The position numbers and the translations under genes are program-made. Below are positions 52,114-60,423 of a stretch of 64,000 bases of DNA, one piece after another. The stretch is from the NCBI GenBank assembly GCA_903905455.1, contig CAIVGN010000224.1:1-64000 (forward strand). Reading direction: 5' to 3'. Position 1 is the stretch's first letter; each line of letters begins with the position of its first letter. Under the pieces are notes generated by a model, which saw nothing but the letters and a program-made list of their open reading frames with translations, had not been told where the DNA came from and did not search any database. Source of the stretch: an uncultured Archangium sp. (GTDB taxonomy: Bacteria > Myxococcota > Myxococcia > Myxococcales > Myxococcaceae).

Positions 52114-52750
52114 GGGCCAGCTCGGTCTTCGCGTCTTGAATCGTGCCGTCGCCCAGCGCCGCCTGCAGTGAGCCCAGGGTGCGCCAGTCGGTCGCCCCGC
52201 CCTCTTCCAGCGGGCTGCCATCGCCCCCCGGGGGCTGCGGCTCGAGGCCGGTGACCTCGACCGCGGTGAGGAAGATCTTCTCGCTGATGATGCCCGGGGC
52301 GACGAAGAACGGGTGGCCCAGAACCACCACGCGCTCGGCCGGCACCCGGTAGCCCGCCTCCTCGAACACCTCTTCGGCTGCGCGGTGACGCAGGCCTGCT
52401 TCGCCCTGGTCCCCGTCTTCGAGCAGCCCGCCGACGATCTCTTCGCAGAAGAGGTGCAGGCGCCCGTCGGGGAGGTTGGGCACCTTGTCCTTGCGGAAGT
52501 AGGCGGCCGGGCGGAGGTTCTGCCGCGTGAGGAACTCGAGGCCCTTCTCGCCCCGGCGCCACACCAGCACCCCCACGCCGTCGAGCCGGGGGCGATCGAT
52601 CACGTCGACGCGGTAGGTCACGGAGTGCGAGCCGTCAGCGCGGGCGTTGCGCACCCGCAGGCGGCGGATGTGAAGGAAGCCCTCGTCGCAGCGGCCCGTA
52701 GCGGTGAAGTCTTCCACGACATTCAGATCAGTGACGGACACGGGGGCCAT
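52013..52750 (-). CDS. Nudix hydrolase with poly-Ser tail
   Basis: Protein of 245 residues. A Nudix fold covers about 50-205, with the box GGLLEDGDQGEAGLRHRAAE followed by EVFEEAG; relative to REUxEExGU the Arg is Glu, while the metal-binding EE pair is kept. The PDGRLHLFCEEIVGG context resembles ADP-sugar pyrophosphatases. The last 30 residues are low complexity (SVGSSSSSSSSLSASG) and lie antisense to the basic tail of the arrestin-like gene. The substrate is undetermined. The tail may be incidental to the overlap. Confidence 0.8.
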   Translation of the reverse strand: MAPVSVTDLNVVEDFTATGRCDEGFLHIRRLRVRNARADGSHSVTYRVDVIDRPRLDGVGVLVWRRGEKGLEFLTRQNLRPAAYFRKDKVPNLPDGRLHLFCEEIVGGLLEDGDQGEAGLRHRAAEEVFEEAGYRVPAERVVVLGHPFFVAPGIISEKIFLTAVEVTGLEPQPPGGDGSPLEEGGATDWRTLGSLQAALGDGTIQDAKTELALTRFLASLASASVGSSSSSSSSLSASGAWSASS

Positions 52751-52833
52751 GTGATCGCTGCTTTACCAGAGCCGTCGGGGCGCGTATGTGGCCGGTCGCC
52801 GTCGGCCGAAACACCCCCGCCACCCGAGCCAAG

Positions 52834-55281
52834 ATGAAGCCTCTTCGTCGTCCCTTCCGCTCGATCGCCCGCGCTGCACTCAAGTCCTCGCTGCTCGTGG
52901 CGTTCATCGCCGCGGCAATGGTGCAGACCTCGTGTCTGCCCACGCTCGAGGGCTACGACGTCAACTTGAAGGGCCAGCAGGTGCGCCTGACGTTCCTGCA
53001 CACGTCCGACATCCACTCGCGATTGCTGCCCTACGACTTCAACCCGCTGAAGACCGACACCGACCTCGGGCTGATTCCCGAGGCGGGCCCGTTCGGCGGT
53101 GCCACGCGCATGGCGGCGCTGATCCAGCGGGAGCGCGCCCGGGCCGACCGGGTGCTGCACCTCGACTCGGGCGACTCGTTCCAGGGCGCGCCCATCTTCA
53201 ACCTCAACCTCGGCGAGGTGGAATACAAGTTCCTCTCGAGCATGGGCGTCGACGCGGCGGTCGTGGGCAACCACGAGTTCGATGCGGGCGCGGCCAACTT
53301 CACCAAGCAGGCCCGCGACGCGGCGCGCTTCCCGGTGCTGGTCTCGAACTACCAGTGGGAGGACTACAGCCAGTCGGGCAGCAACGCGACGGCGCTCTAC
53401 ACCTCGCCGTACACCATCAAGAACATCAAGGGCCTTCGCGTGGCGATCATCGGCCTGGGTAACTTCGGTTCGCTCAACTCGATCGTCGAGCAGGGCAACT
53501 CGCTGCAGGTCATCCCGCTCGAGCAGAACGAGATCGTCCGCAACTACGTGCAGTTCCTCCGCCCCTCGGTGGACCTGGTGCTGATCACCAGCCACGCCGG
53601 CCTGACCGAAGACCAGGACCTGGTGCAGGGCTACGAGGCCTTCTACGAGTGGAGCCTCGCCAAGAAGTTCGTCGAGCGCGAAGAGATGCCGTGGAAGGTG
53701 CTGGAGCGCTTCGGAGACGAGAGCGACCCGAAGTCGGTGGTCCACGTGACCATCCCCGGGGTCGAGGGCATCGACGCGATCCTCGGTGGTCACCTGCACA
53801 TCGTGCTCAACCCGCCGCAGCTGCTCACCGACCCCGCGGGGCGCAAGGTGATCCTGAGCCACGGCGGCGCGTTCTCGAAGTACGTCAACCGCATCGACGC
53901 GGTCATCCAGATGCCGGCCGAGGGCGAGAGCACCTACGAAGGTGGCGAGATCACCAGCTTCGACTTCCGCGTGTTCCCCATCGACTCGCTGTGGTGCAAC
54001 GAGGGCCTGCACGACTACTACCGCTCGAAGTTCTGGGGCCCCGGCGACTTCATGTCGGACCCCAAGGTCGCCGCCGGCGTGGCCGCGTGCAAGGAGGTCG
54101 AGGACCGCAACACCGCGCAGCTGCTGCTGCCGTACATCACCGACCTCGACGTGCGGCTCAACCTCACCTCGCTCTTCGCCTTCGCCCCCCGGGACATCGC
54201 GCGCCGCAACAACTCGACCGGTGGCGACAGCCCGCTGGGCAACATCACCGCCGACTCGATGCGCCGCCGCCAGGGCGTGGAGGCCGAGGTCGCGGTCACC
54301 AACTCGCTGGGCATTCGCGACAACCTCTACGCGGGCCCGCTGACGCAGGAGGCGATGTTCAACGTGTTCCCCTTCGAGAACACCATCAACATCATGTTCC
54401 TCTCGGGCCGCGAGATGCAGGAGATGTTCGACTTCATCTCCGAGCGCTCGTCGGACCGTGGCTGTGGCGCCCAGGCGCAGGTCTCCGGCGCGCGCTTCAC
54501 CATGGACTGCGCGCAGGCCCAGCTCAACGCGCTGCGCACGCCCTGCGACGCCGCGGGCGACGCGAGCGACTGCCCTTCGGACGACCGCACGGGCCGCTCG
54601 GCCTGGCAGTGCCTGGTCGACCCCACCTCTTCCAGTGGCGGCCGGTGCTGGGCCCACGCGGGCACGAACATCACCATCAACGGCACCGCGCTCCAACTGA
54701 ACGAGACGTACCGCGTGGCGGTCAACGACTACATCGCGCGCGGCGGGTCGGGCTTCCTGGTGCTCAAGCGCAATACCACCCGCGTCGAGACCGGCATCCC
54801 GCTGCGCGACTCGCTCATCGGCTACATGCAGAATTTCTGCAGCTGCGACGAGGTGCTGGCGCAAGAGAAGGACGCCAACCAGAACGTGATCGGGAAGAAG
54901 GGCCAGCCCTGCGGCTTCCGCGACGCCGTCGACGAGGGCAAGTGGGCGGTCGACGCGCAGGAGGTCACCTTCTGTCAGCAGGCCAAGGCCTTCCACGAAG
55001 AGCTCAACGCCACCCGCGAGGGGTGCACCTGCGCGCAGATCTTCAACCGCGACGCGGTCGCGTGCCCGGCGGTGGGTGACTTCGACACGGCGATCCGCGA
55101 CTGCGCGGCGCTGCTGCCCGACGGTCCCGCGCTCGGTCGCTGCTCGTGCCGCCAGGCGCTGGCCAACGACCCGGTGTGCGGCAACGTGACGCGCGCGGTG
55201 CGCAACTACTGCGGTAACCCCACGGCGCTCCCGGTGGCAGTCGGCGCCGAAGATGGCCGCATCAGCCGGAGGGTCAAGTGA
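52834..55281 (+). CDS. Exported 5'-nucleotidase/UshA-like metallophosphatase
   Basis: Protein of 815 residues. The start is MKPLRRPFRSIARAALKSSL, a long signal peptide with a possible lipid Cys34 in VQTSC, an imperfect lipobox. The calcineurin-type phosphatase domain shows LHTSDIHSRL, LDSGDSFQG, GNHEFDAG and GGHLHIVL, covering the dimetal ligands. The C-terminal nucleotidase domain contains NSTGGDSPLGNITADSMRRR and NVFPFENT. Unlike UshA (about 550 residues) it has Cys-rich insertions around residues 548-615 and at the end (FCSCDEVLAQEKD; CTCAQIFNRDAVAC; CSCRQALANDPVC). It probably releases phosphate from extracellular nucleotides. It heads a three-gene exported cluster and overlaps the next start. 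Confidence 0.85.
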   Translation: MKPLRRPFRSIARAALKSSLLVAFIAAAMVQTSCLPTLEGYDVNLKGQQVRLTFLHTSDIHSRLLPYDFNPLKTDTDLGLIPEAGPFGGATRMAALIQRERARADRVLHLDSGDSFQGAPIFNLNLGEVEYKFLSSMGVDAAVVGNHEFDAGAANFTKQARDAARFPVLVSNYQWEDYSQSGSNATALYTSPYTIKNIKGLRVAIIGLGNFGSLNSIVEQGNSLQVIPLEQNEIVRNYVQFLRPSVDLVLITSHAGLTEDQDLVQGYEAFYEWSLAKKFVEREEMPWKVLERFGDESDPKSVVHVTIPGVEGIDAILGGHLHIVLNPPQLLTDPAGRKVILSHGGAFSKYVNRIDAVIQMPAEGESTYEGGEITSFDFRVFPIDSLWCNEGLHDYYRSKFWGPGDFMSDPKVAAGVAACKEVEDRNTAQLLLPYITDLDVRLNLTSLFAFAPRDIARRNNSTGGDSPLGNITADSMRRRQGVEAEVAVTNSLGIRDNLYAGPLTQEAMFNVFPFENTINIMFLSGREMQEMFDFISERSSDRGCGAQAQVSGARFTMDCAQAQLNALRTPCDAAGDASDCPSDDRTGRSAWQCLVDPTSSSGGRCWAHAGTNITINGTALQLNETYRVAVNDYIARGGSGFLVLKRNTTRVETGIPLRDSLIGYMQNFCSCDEVLAQEKDANQNVIGKKGQPCGFRDAVDEGKWAVDAQEVTFCQQAKAFHEELNATREGCTCAQIFNRDAVACPAVGDFDTAIRDCAALLPDGPALGRCSCRQALANDPVCGNVTRAVRNYCGNPTALPVAVGAEDGRISRRVK

Positions 55282-57413
55282 TGCGTCGCGCACTGGCAGG
55301 TGTTCTCACGCTGGCGTTGTCGGCGTGCCTCGAAGAGGCCGCGCCCCCCAACCAGCTCAACAGCTTCAAGGTGAAGGTGCTCGGCGTGTACGAGCGCTCG
55401 GGCGGCAACCGGAGCCCGCTGGCCGTGGCCTCGTCGTGCGTGGCCCAATACGGCAGCGCCGCGGCGGTCCCCGCCGAGGTGAAGGGCCTGCGCACCTGCC
55501 GCTACGTCATTCCCCGCGGCGAGGTGGAGTTCGACATCACCGCGACGGCGACCAGCATCTCGGGCACGCCCTTCGTGGACTTCACGGGGCCGGTCAGCTT
55601 CCGGGTGATCCCCGGTGACCTGCCGACGGATCTCCGCGCCCGCTGGGCCAACGCCAGCCTCGGCGAGCTCTCCGCGACGGTGCGCGCCATTCACCCCTAC
55701 GGCGAAGTCCGCGTGTGGGTGGAAGACGCGCCCCCGAAGTCGCTCTTCGACGGCGGCGTGGTGCCGGCGGACCAGCTCCCGGTGGAGACCAACAAGCGCA
55801 CCTACGCGGCGGGCACCTCGCCCATCGTCTACTTCGCCGACCAGACGCTCCAGTCGCTGCAGCTGCCCAACGATCTCGACAACCGCAGCTCCCCCTTCGT
55901 GGGTGAGTTCGTGGTCGTGGGCAAGGACCCCATTTCGGGTGACACGCTCAAGCAGACCTGCGCCGACGACCCGACGCGCAACGGCGGCGACGCGCTCATG
56001 GTGGTCACCGGCCTCGACCCCTCGGGCTTCTTCGTCACCGACATCTCGGCCTGCCGCCTCAAGGAGCAGCTCAGCGACAGCCTCGGCAACAGCGTGCGCA
56101 CCGCGGAGCCCAGCGAGCCGTGCTGGATCAGCCAGGCCGACGGTGGCCGGGAAGAGAGCCTCGACGGTGGCGCGGGCACCTGCCTCATCGCCCAGAAGGC
56201 CTGCCACAAGCGGGCGGACTGCCCCGGCTACATGCCTGGCACCTACGCCTCGATGTTCATCTACAACTACAACTTCCCCGACGGGCTCGACGAAGGCGAC
56301 CTGCTCTTCACGCTCTCGGGGTCGGTGCAGGAGTTCACTTCGACCACGCAGATGGTCTTCCCCGCGTGGAGCACGGCCGAGCGCGTGCGCCGGCTGCCGC
56401 AGGACCAGTGGAACAAGTGGCTGCAGTTCGCGCGCCCCTACGACATCAACATGCGCACCTGCGGCCAGGACAACGCGGCGACGCCCTTCCTCACCGACGC
56501 GCTGTGCGGCCACAACCGCCGCAACATGAAGATGGAGAGCCTCGAGTCGGGCCTGGTGCGCCTGCGCCGGGTGCGCTTCCCGAAGAAGTTCGTGAACTGC
56601 GACTTCAACGCCAACGGCTCGGTGCCCTTCTTCTGCGAGACCAAGCCGCCGGGTGAAGACTGGCAGTGGTCGACGTGCAGCTTCGACGCGCCGGAGCCGG
56701 AGGTCGATCGCGTCGAGCGCGTATGCAACATGAACTGCGTCATCGGCATGGGCGAGCAGGCGGGCGAGATCTGCAGTGAAGAGTCCACCTTCAAGGGCTT
56801 CGGCCAGTACGTGGTCGAGATGACGCTGCCGGGCCCCTCGTCTCTGGGCCTCGACGACGTGCTCCCGCTGCGCCAGCAACTCGCGGTCGCCAAGCTGGCC
56901 GTCGGCCCCGCCACGGACGGCGGCGTCGCGCAGAACCCGTCGGTGCGCGTCGACGGCTACGGCCCGGGCATCGAGGTGGCGATCACCTGTGATCGCGCCA
57001 CCCGGTACCACGTGGGCCCCACCACCGTGGTCGCGGCCGAAGGCGACGCGGTGCTCGCGGCCAACCAGGTCGTGCGCCACGCGTTCGCCGACGCCGAGAC
57101 CTCGGTCGCCTTCCAGGCGATCACCGAGCAGGCGACCTGCTCGGTGGGCATCAACGCCCGCACGCGCATCAACCTGATCACGAAGGACGCGATTCCCGAG
57201 CTGAACCCCGACTGTGACGAGAACGACGCCGACGCGACCAAGGCCCAGCTGTGCCACAACCTGCGTGGGTCGGAGTTCGACGTCATCGGTCACCTCCGCC
57301 ACGTGCAGCCTGCACGCCCGCGCTGGGTGGTGGTGCCGCGCGCCGTCGACGACGTCTGTTGTTACCCCGGCCCGGGCCTCGAGTGCCCGAAGCCGATCAA
57401 GCCTTGCCAGTAA
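55281..57413 (+). CDS. Large lipoprotein of unknown function
   Basis: Protein of 710 residues with lipoprotein signal MRRALAGVLTLALSAC (lipid Cys16). Its ATG overlaps the nucleotidase stop (TGATG). The mature protein is beta-rich with many Cys (CNMNCVIGMGEQAGEICSEE; CCYPGPGLECPKPIKPC at the end), likely disulfide-bonded. No catalytic motif is recognised. Tight coupling to the nucleotidase and to the barrel gene downstream suggests the three work together at the outer membrane. The base composition is like its neighbours. Confidence 0.7.
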   Translation: MRRALAGVLTLALSACLEEAAPPNQLNSFKVKVLGVYERSGGNRSPLAVASSCVAQYGSAAAVPAEVKGLRTCRYVIPRGEVEFDITATATSISGTPFVDFTGPVSFRVIPGDLPTDLRARWANASLGELSATVRAIHPYGEVRVWVEDAPPKSLFDGGVVPADQLPVETNKRTYAAGTSPIVYFADQTLQSLQLPNDLDNRSSPFVGEFVVVGKDPISGDTLKQTCADDPTRNGGDALMVVTGLDPSGFFVTDISACRLKEQLSDSLGNSVRTAEPSEPCWISQADGGREESLDGGAGTCLIAQKACHKRADCPGYMPGTYASMFIYNYNFPDGLDEGDLLFTLSGSVQEFTSTTQMVFPAWSTAERVRRLPQDQWNKWLQFARPYDINMRTCGQDNAATPFLTDALCGHNRRNMKMESLESGLVRLRRVRFPKKFVNCDFNANGSVPFFCETKPPGEDWQWSTCSFDAPEPEVDRVERVCNMNCVIGMGEQAGEICSEESTFKGFGQYVVEMTLPGPSSLGLDDVLPLRQQLAVAKLAVGPATDGGVAQNPSVRVDGYGPGIEVAITCDRATRYHVGPTTVVAAEGDAVLAANQVVRHAFADAETSVAFQAITEQATCSVGINARTRINLITKDAIPELNPDCDENDADATKAQLCHNLRGSEFDVIGHLRHVQPARPRWVVVPRAVDDVCCYPGPGLECPKPIKPCQ

Positions 57414-57473
57414 GCGCAGTCCCCTTTTCGAGCAGCAGGAGGGCCCGCAGTTCCAAGGGCCCGGGAGAGACCA

Positions 57474-59009
57474 GTGAAGATGTCTTCAAAGTGTGTCGCC
57501 CTCGCGGCGATGGTGTCGGCGAGTGCGTGGGCCGGGGACTTCATCGATACGCGCATCACCTTCGCGATCGCCAACTCGAACGTCTTCGTGAAGCCGGGCG
57601 AGACGACGCCCAGTGAGCCGGGAACGGGCTTTGGCGCCTCGCGCCAGAACACCCAGTTCTACGACAACTTCAATACGCGCTTCACGGGCTTCGAGACGCT
57701 CTCGAACATCTCGCTCTACAAGAAGAGCGCGAGCTTCTTCGAGGGCTTCGACGCCGAGGCGGCGCTGAACATCGTGGTCGCCAACCAGCCGTCGGGCGCG
57801 ATCACCCTGTTCGACAACGCGAGCTTCGTGAAGCTCAACTACCGGCCCGCGGGCTGGGGCGCGAAGGAAGACATCGCGATGACCGGGTTCCCGGTCTCGG
57901 CCGATCGCTTCCGCCTCGGGTACGCATGGAAGCTCTCGTGGGGTGGCGACTCGTCGTTCACCTACAACCAGGGCACGGGCACCTCGACCACGGGTCGCCC
58001 GGCGGCCGTGCCGGGCATGAAGATCCAGGTCACGCGGGATCGTTGGTACGCGTTCGTGGGCGCCAAGACGGGCCTGCTGCTCAACAACCTCGTCAACGTG
58101 CAGGAGCGCCAGTACGGCGTGCTCTTCGGCGGCGGCATCGATCTCGTGCCCAACCGGGTGCGCCTCGAGGCCAACGGCGGCTACTTCATGCGCGGCGTGG
58201 TGCCGTCGCTGGCGCAGCAGGGCATTCGCGCGCCGGTCAACGCCTTCGGCGGGTCGATGCAGCTGTCCTTCTTCTCGGACACCATCCTCCCCTCGCTCGA
58301 CCTGCGGCTCTACAAGAACGACCCCGACGTCACGCAGCGCTTCTTCAAGCCGGAGACGTACAACGGTGGCCTGACCTACCAGCTGAGCCTCGAGGGCAGC
58401 TTGCTGGGCCAGACGCTCGTCGACCCCGACCGCTTCGCGACCACCAAGATCCAGCCGGCGACCGCGCTCGCCCTGCAGGCGCGGTTCAAGTACGACTTCT
58501 GGCGCTTCTACGCGTTGGGCCTGTACCGCACGCTCTCGTTCATCCAGTTCGACGTGCCGGGCCTGCCCCCGTACTTCGACTTCTCGGCGGGCAGCACGGT
58601 CAAGCCGGAGCTGTGGCTGGCCATCGGTGGAGACCGGTTCTTCCCCGCGCAGCACCTGACGCTCGGCGTGGTGTTCGGCGTGCAGTCGCCGGCCTCGGTG
58701 AGCGCGCCGCGCTTCGACTTCGGCGGCACCAACCCGCCCCCGGGCCTCACCGGCCCGCGCACCGTGGTGGTGCGTGACGTGAACCTCTTCGCGATCCTCC
58801 CGGCCAACTCGCAGGTGGTGCCGATCATCAGCGTGAAGGGCACGTTCCGTCTCGACATCAGCGAGTACTTCGCGCTGCTGGGCGAGGTCTTCTACAACCA
58901 CGACGAGAACCGCGTGACCTTCCGCGACTCGACGGAGAGCATCAGCCAGCCGGTGTACGAGCAGGCCAACCAGCTCGGCTTCAACCTGGTCGCCCAGGCC
59001 CGCTTCTGA
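57474..59009 (+). CDS. Outer-membrane beta-barrel protein
   Basis: Protein of 511 residues with signal peptide MKMSSKCVALAAMVSASAWA; the start is GTG with GGGAGA upstream, or ATG two codons later. The mature sequence has many amphipathic strands (ARFKYDFWRFYALGLYRTLS; EYFALLGEVFYN) and ends in the outer-membrane insertion pattern LGFNLVAQARF with terminal Phe. It lies 60 bp after the large lipoprotein on the same strand. It may be the anchor or pore of the nucleotidase cluster. Pore size and substrate are unknown. Confidence 0.75.
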   Translation: MKMSSKCVALAAMVSASAWAGDFIDTRITFAIANSNVFVKPGETTPSEPGTGFGASRQNTQFYDNFNTRFTGFETLSNISLYKKSASFFEGFDAEAALNIVVANQPSGAITLFDNASFVKLNYRPAGWGAKEDIAMTGFPVSADRFRLGYAWKLSWGGDSSFTYNQGTGTSTTGRPAAVPGMKIQVTRDRWYAFVGAKTGLLLNNLVNVQERQYGVLFGGGIDLVPNRVRLEANGGYFMRGVVPSLAQQGIRAPVNAFGGSMQLSFFSDTILPSLDLRLYKNDPDVTQRFFKPETYNGGLTYQLSLEGSLLGQTLVDPDRFATTKIQPATALALQARFKYDFWRFYALGLYRTLSFIQFDVPGLPPYFDFSAGSTVKPELWLAIGGDRFFPAQHLTLGVVFGVQSPASVSAPRFDFGGTNPPPGLTGPRTVVVRDVNLFAILPANSQVVPIISVKGTFRLDISEYFALLGEVFYNHDENRVTFRDSTESISQPVYEQANQLGFNLVAQARF

Positions 59010-59023
59010 GTTTCTGGTCACTT

Positions 59024-59060
59024 CGCCTCGGCCAGCGGATGTAATTCGCTGGCTGCGGCG
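59024..59060. terminator. Hairpin between convergent barrel and acyl-CoA dehydrogenase genes
   Basis: Core stem GCCAGCG / CGCTGGC (7 bp) with a 9-nt loop, extended outside by CGCC / GGCG. It lies 14 bp after one stop and 12 bp after the other, as expected for a shared bidirectional terminator. The T-tract is weak. Confidence 0.6.
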
Positions 59061-59072
59061 ACCCCTCGGGCT

Positions 59073-60224
59073 TCAGAGCCCGAGTTGCTTGGCGATGATC
59101 TCGTTCATGATCTCGCTGGTACCACCGCCGATGGGCCCCAGCCGGGCATCGCGCCAGTGCCGCTGAATGTCGTACTCCATCATGTAGCCGGCGCCCCCGT
59201 GGAGCTGCAGCGACATGTCGGCCAGCTTGCAGCACATCTCGGTGGCGTACTTCTTGGCCATCGCGGTCTGCCCCAGCGCCCACTCGCCAGCCGCGTGCAG
59301 GCGCAGCGCGTGGTACGTGAGCTGACGCGCCGCCTCGAGCTCCGTCGCCATGTCGGCGAGCTTGTGCTTCGTCACCTGGAACTTCGCGATCGACTGCCCG
59401 AAGGCCTCGCGGCCCTTGGTGAAGGCGATCGCCACTTCCAGGATCTCCTCGGCCGAGCCGATGGCGCCCAGGGCGAGGGACAGGCGCTCCCACTGGAAGT
59501 TGCCCATGATCTGCGCGAACCCGTTGCCCTCGTCGCCCAGCAACGCGTCGGCGGGGAGCCGGCAGTCTTCGAAGGTGAGCTCGGCCGTGTCCGACGCGCG
59601 CCACCCGACCTTCTTGAGCTGCTTGGAGACGATGAAGCCCGGGGTACCCTTCTCGACGAGGAACATCGACAGCCCCTTGTGGCCCCGCGTCGGGTCGGTC
59701 TTCGCGGCGACGATCACGTAGTCGGCGCGCACGCCGTTGGTGATGTACGTCTTGCTGCCGTTGAGCACCCAGCCGTCGCCCTCGCGTCGGGCGTGGGTGC
59801 GCAGGCCCGCCACGTCGCTGCCCGCCCCGGCCTCGGTCACCCCGAAGGCCCCCACCCACTCGCCCTTGATCGCCCGGGTCAGAAACTTCTGCTTCTGCAC
59901 GTCGGTCCCGAACAGATGAATCGGCCCCGTGGCAATGGTCGCCTGGCCCACCAACCCTGCCGCTACCCCGCCGGAGCCGCACTTGGACAACTCCTCGATC
60001 GCCACCGCCTCGAAGAAGAAGCCCGCGTTGGTGCCGCCGTACTTCTCCTCGTACTTGAGGCCGAACAGCCCCAGCTCCGCGGCCCGCCCGAACAACGCCC
60101 GGGGAAACGCCTCGGCCTCCTCCCACGCGGTGGCGTGGGGCTTGAGTTCCCGCTCGACGAACTGGCGAACGGTGCGGCGAAACGCTTCGTGCTCTTCGGT
60201 GAAGGTGGCGAACCCGGTGCTCAT
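59073..60224 (-). CDS. Acyl-CoA dehydrogenase (isovaleryl/long-chain type)
   Basis: A 383-residue flavoenzyme that introduces the alpha-beta double bond in acyl-CoA. The start is at MSTGFATFTEEHEAFRR. Signatures: GAFGVTEAGAGSDVAGL and the FAD/substrate block MMEYDIQRHWRDARLG. The position usually holding the catalytic Glu in short/medium-chain enzymes is Gly here (IGGGTSEI), while E246 in NFQWERLSLALG occupies the alternative base position used by isovaleryl- and long-chain enzymes. Branched or long acyl-CoA is therefore the likely substrate. The gene is monocistronic on the minus strand. Confidence 0.9.
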   Translation of the reverse strand: MSTGFATFTEEHEAFRRTVRQFVERELKPHATAWEEAEAFPRALFGRAAELGLFGLKYEEKYGGTNAGFFFEAVAIEELSKCGSGGVAAGLVGQATIATGPIHLFGTDVQKQKFLTRAIKGEWVGAFGVTEAGAGSDVAGLRTHARREGDGWVLNGSKTYITNGVRADYVIVAAKTDPTRGHKGLSMFLVEKGTPGFIVSKQLKKVGWRASDTAELTFEDCRLPADALLGDEGNGFAQIMGNFQWERLSLALGAIGSAEEILEVAIAFTKGREAFGQSIAKFQVTKHKLADMATELEAARQLTYHALRLHAAGEWALGQTAMAKKYATEMCCKLADMSLQLHGGAGYMMEYDIQRHWRDARLGPIGGGTSEIMNEIIAKQLGL

Positions 60225-60304
60225 GGCCCAGAATATTGACTCAAGAATCAATGAAGCGCGACCTTGACCCGGTGTTTCGTCCTGCTAGATAAGCCCGCGA
60301 TTAC

Positions 60305-60376
<72 letters not shown>

Positions 60377-60382
60377 CTCTCG

Positions 60383-60418
60383 AAAGCCCGGACCTCCGCG
60401 CAAGGAGTTCCGGGCTTT
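60383..60418 (+). terminator. Hairpin terminator after tRNA-Cys, abutting the SpoIID gene start
   Basis: Perfect 10-bp stem AAAGCCCGGA / TCCGGGCTTT with a 16-nt loop, followed by GATCT and then the ATG of the next gene at 60424. The only purine-rich Shine-Dalgarno-like motif, AAGGAG at 60402-60407, lies in the loop, 16 nt before the ATG. Confidence 0.7.
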
Positions 60419-60423
60419 GATCT

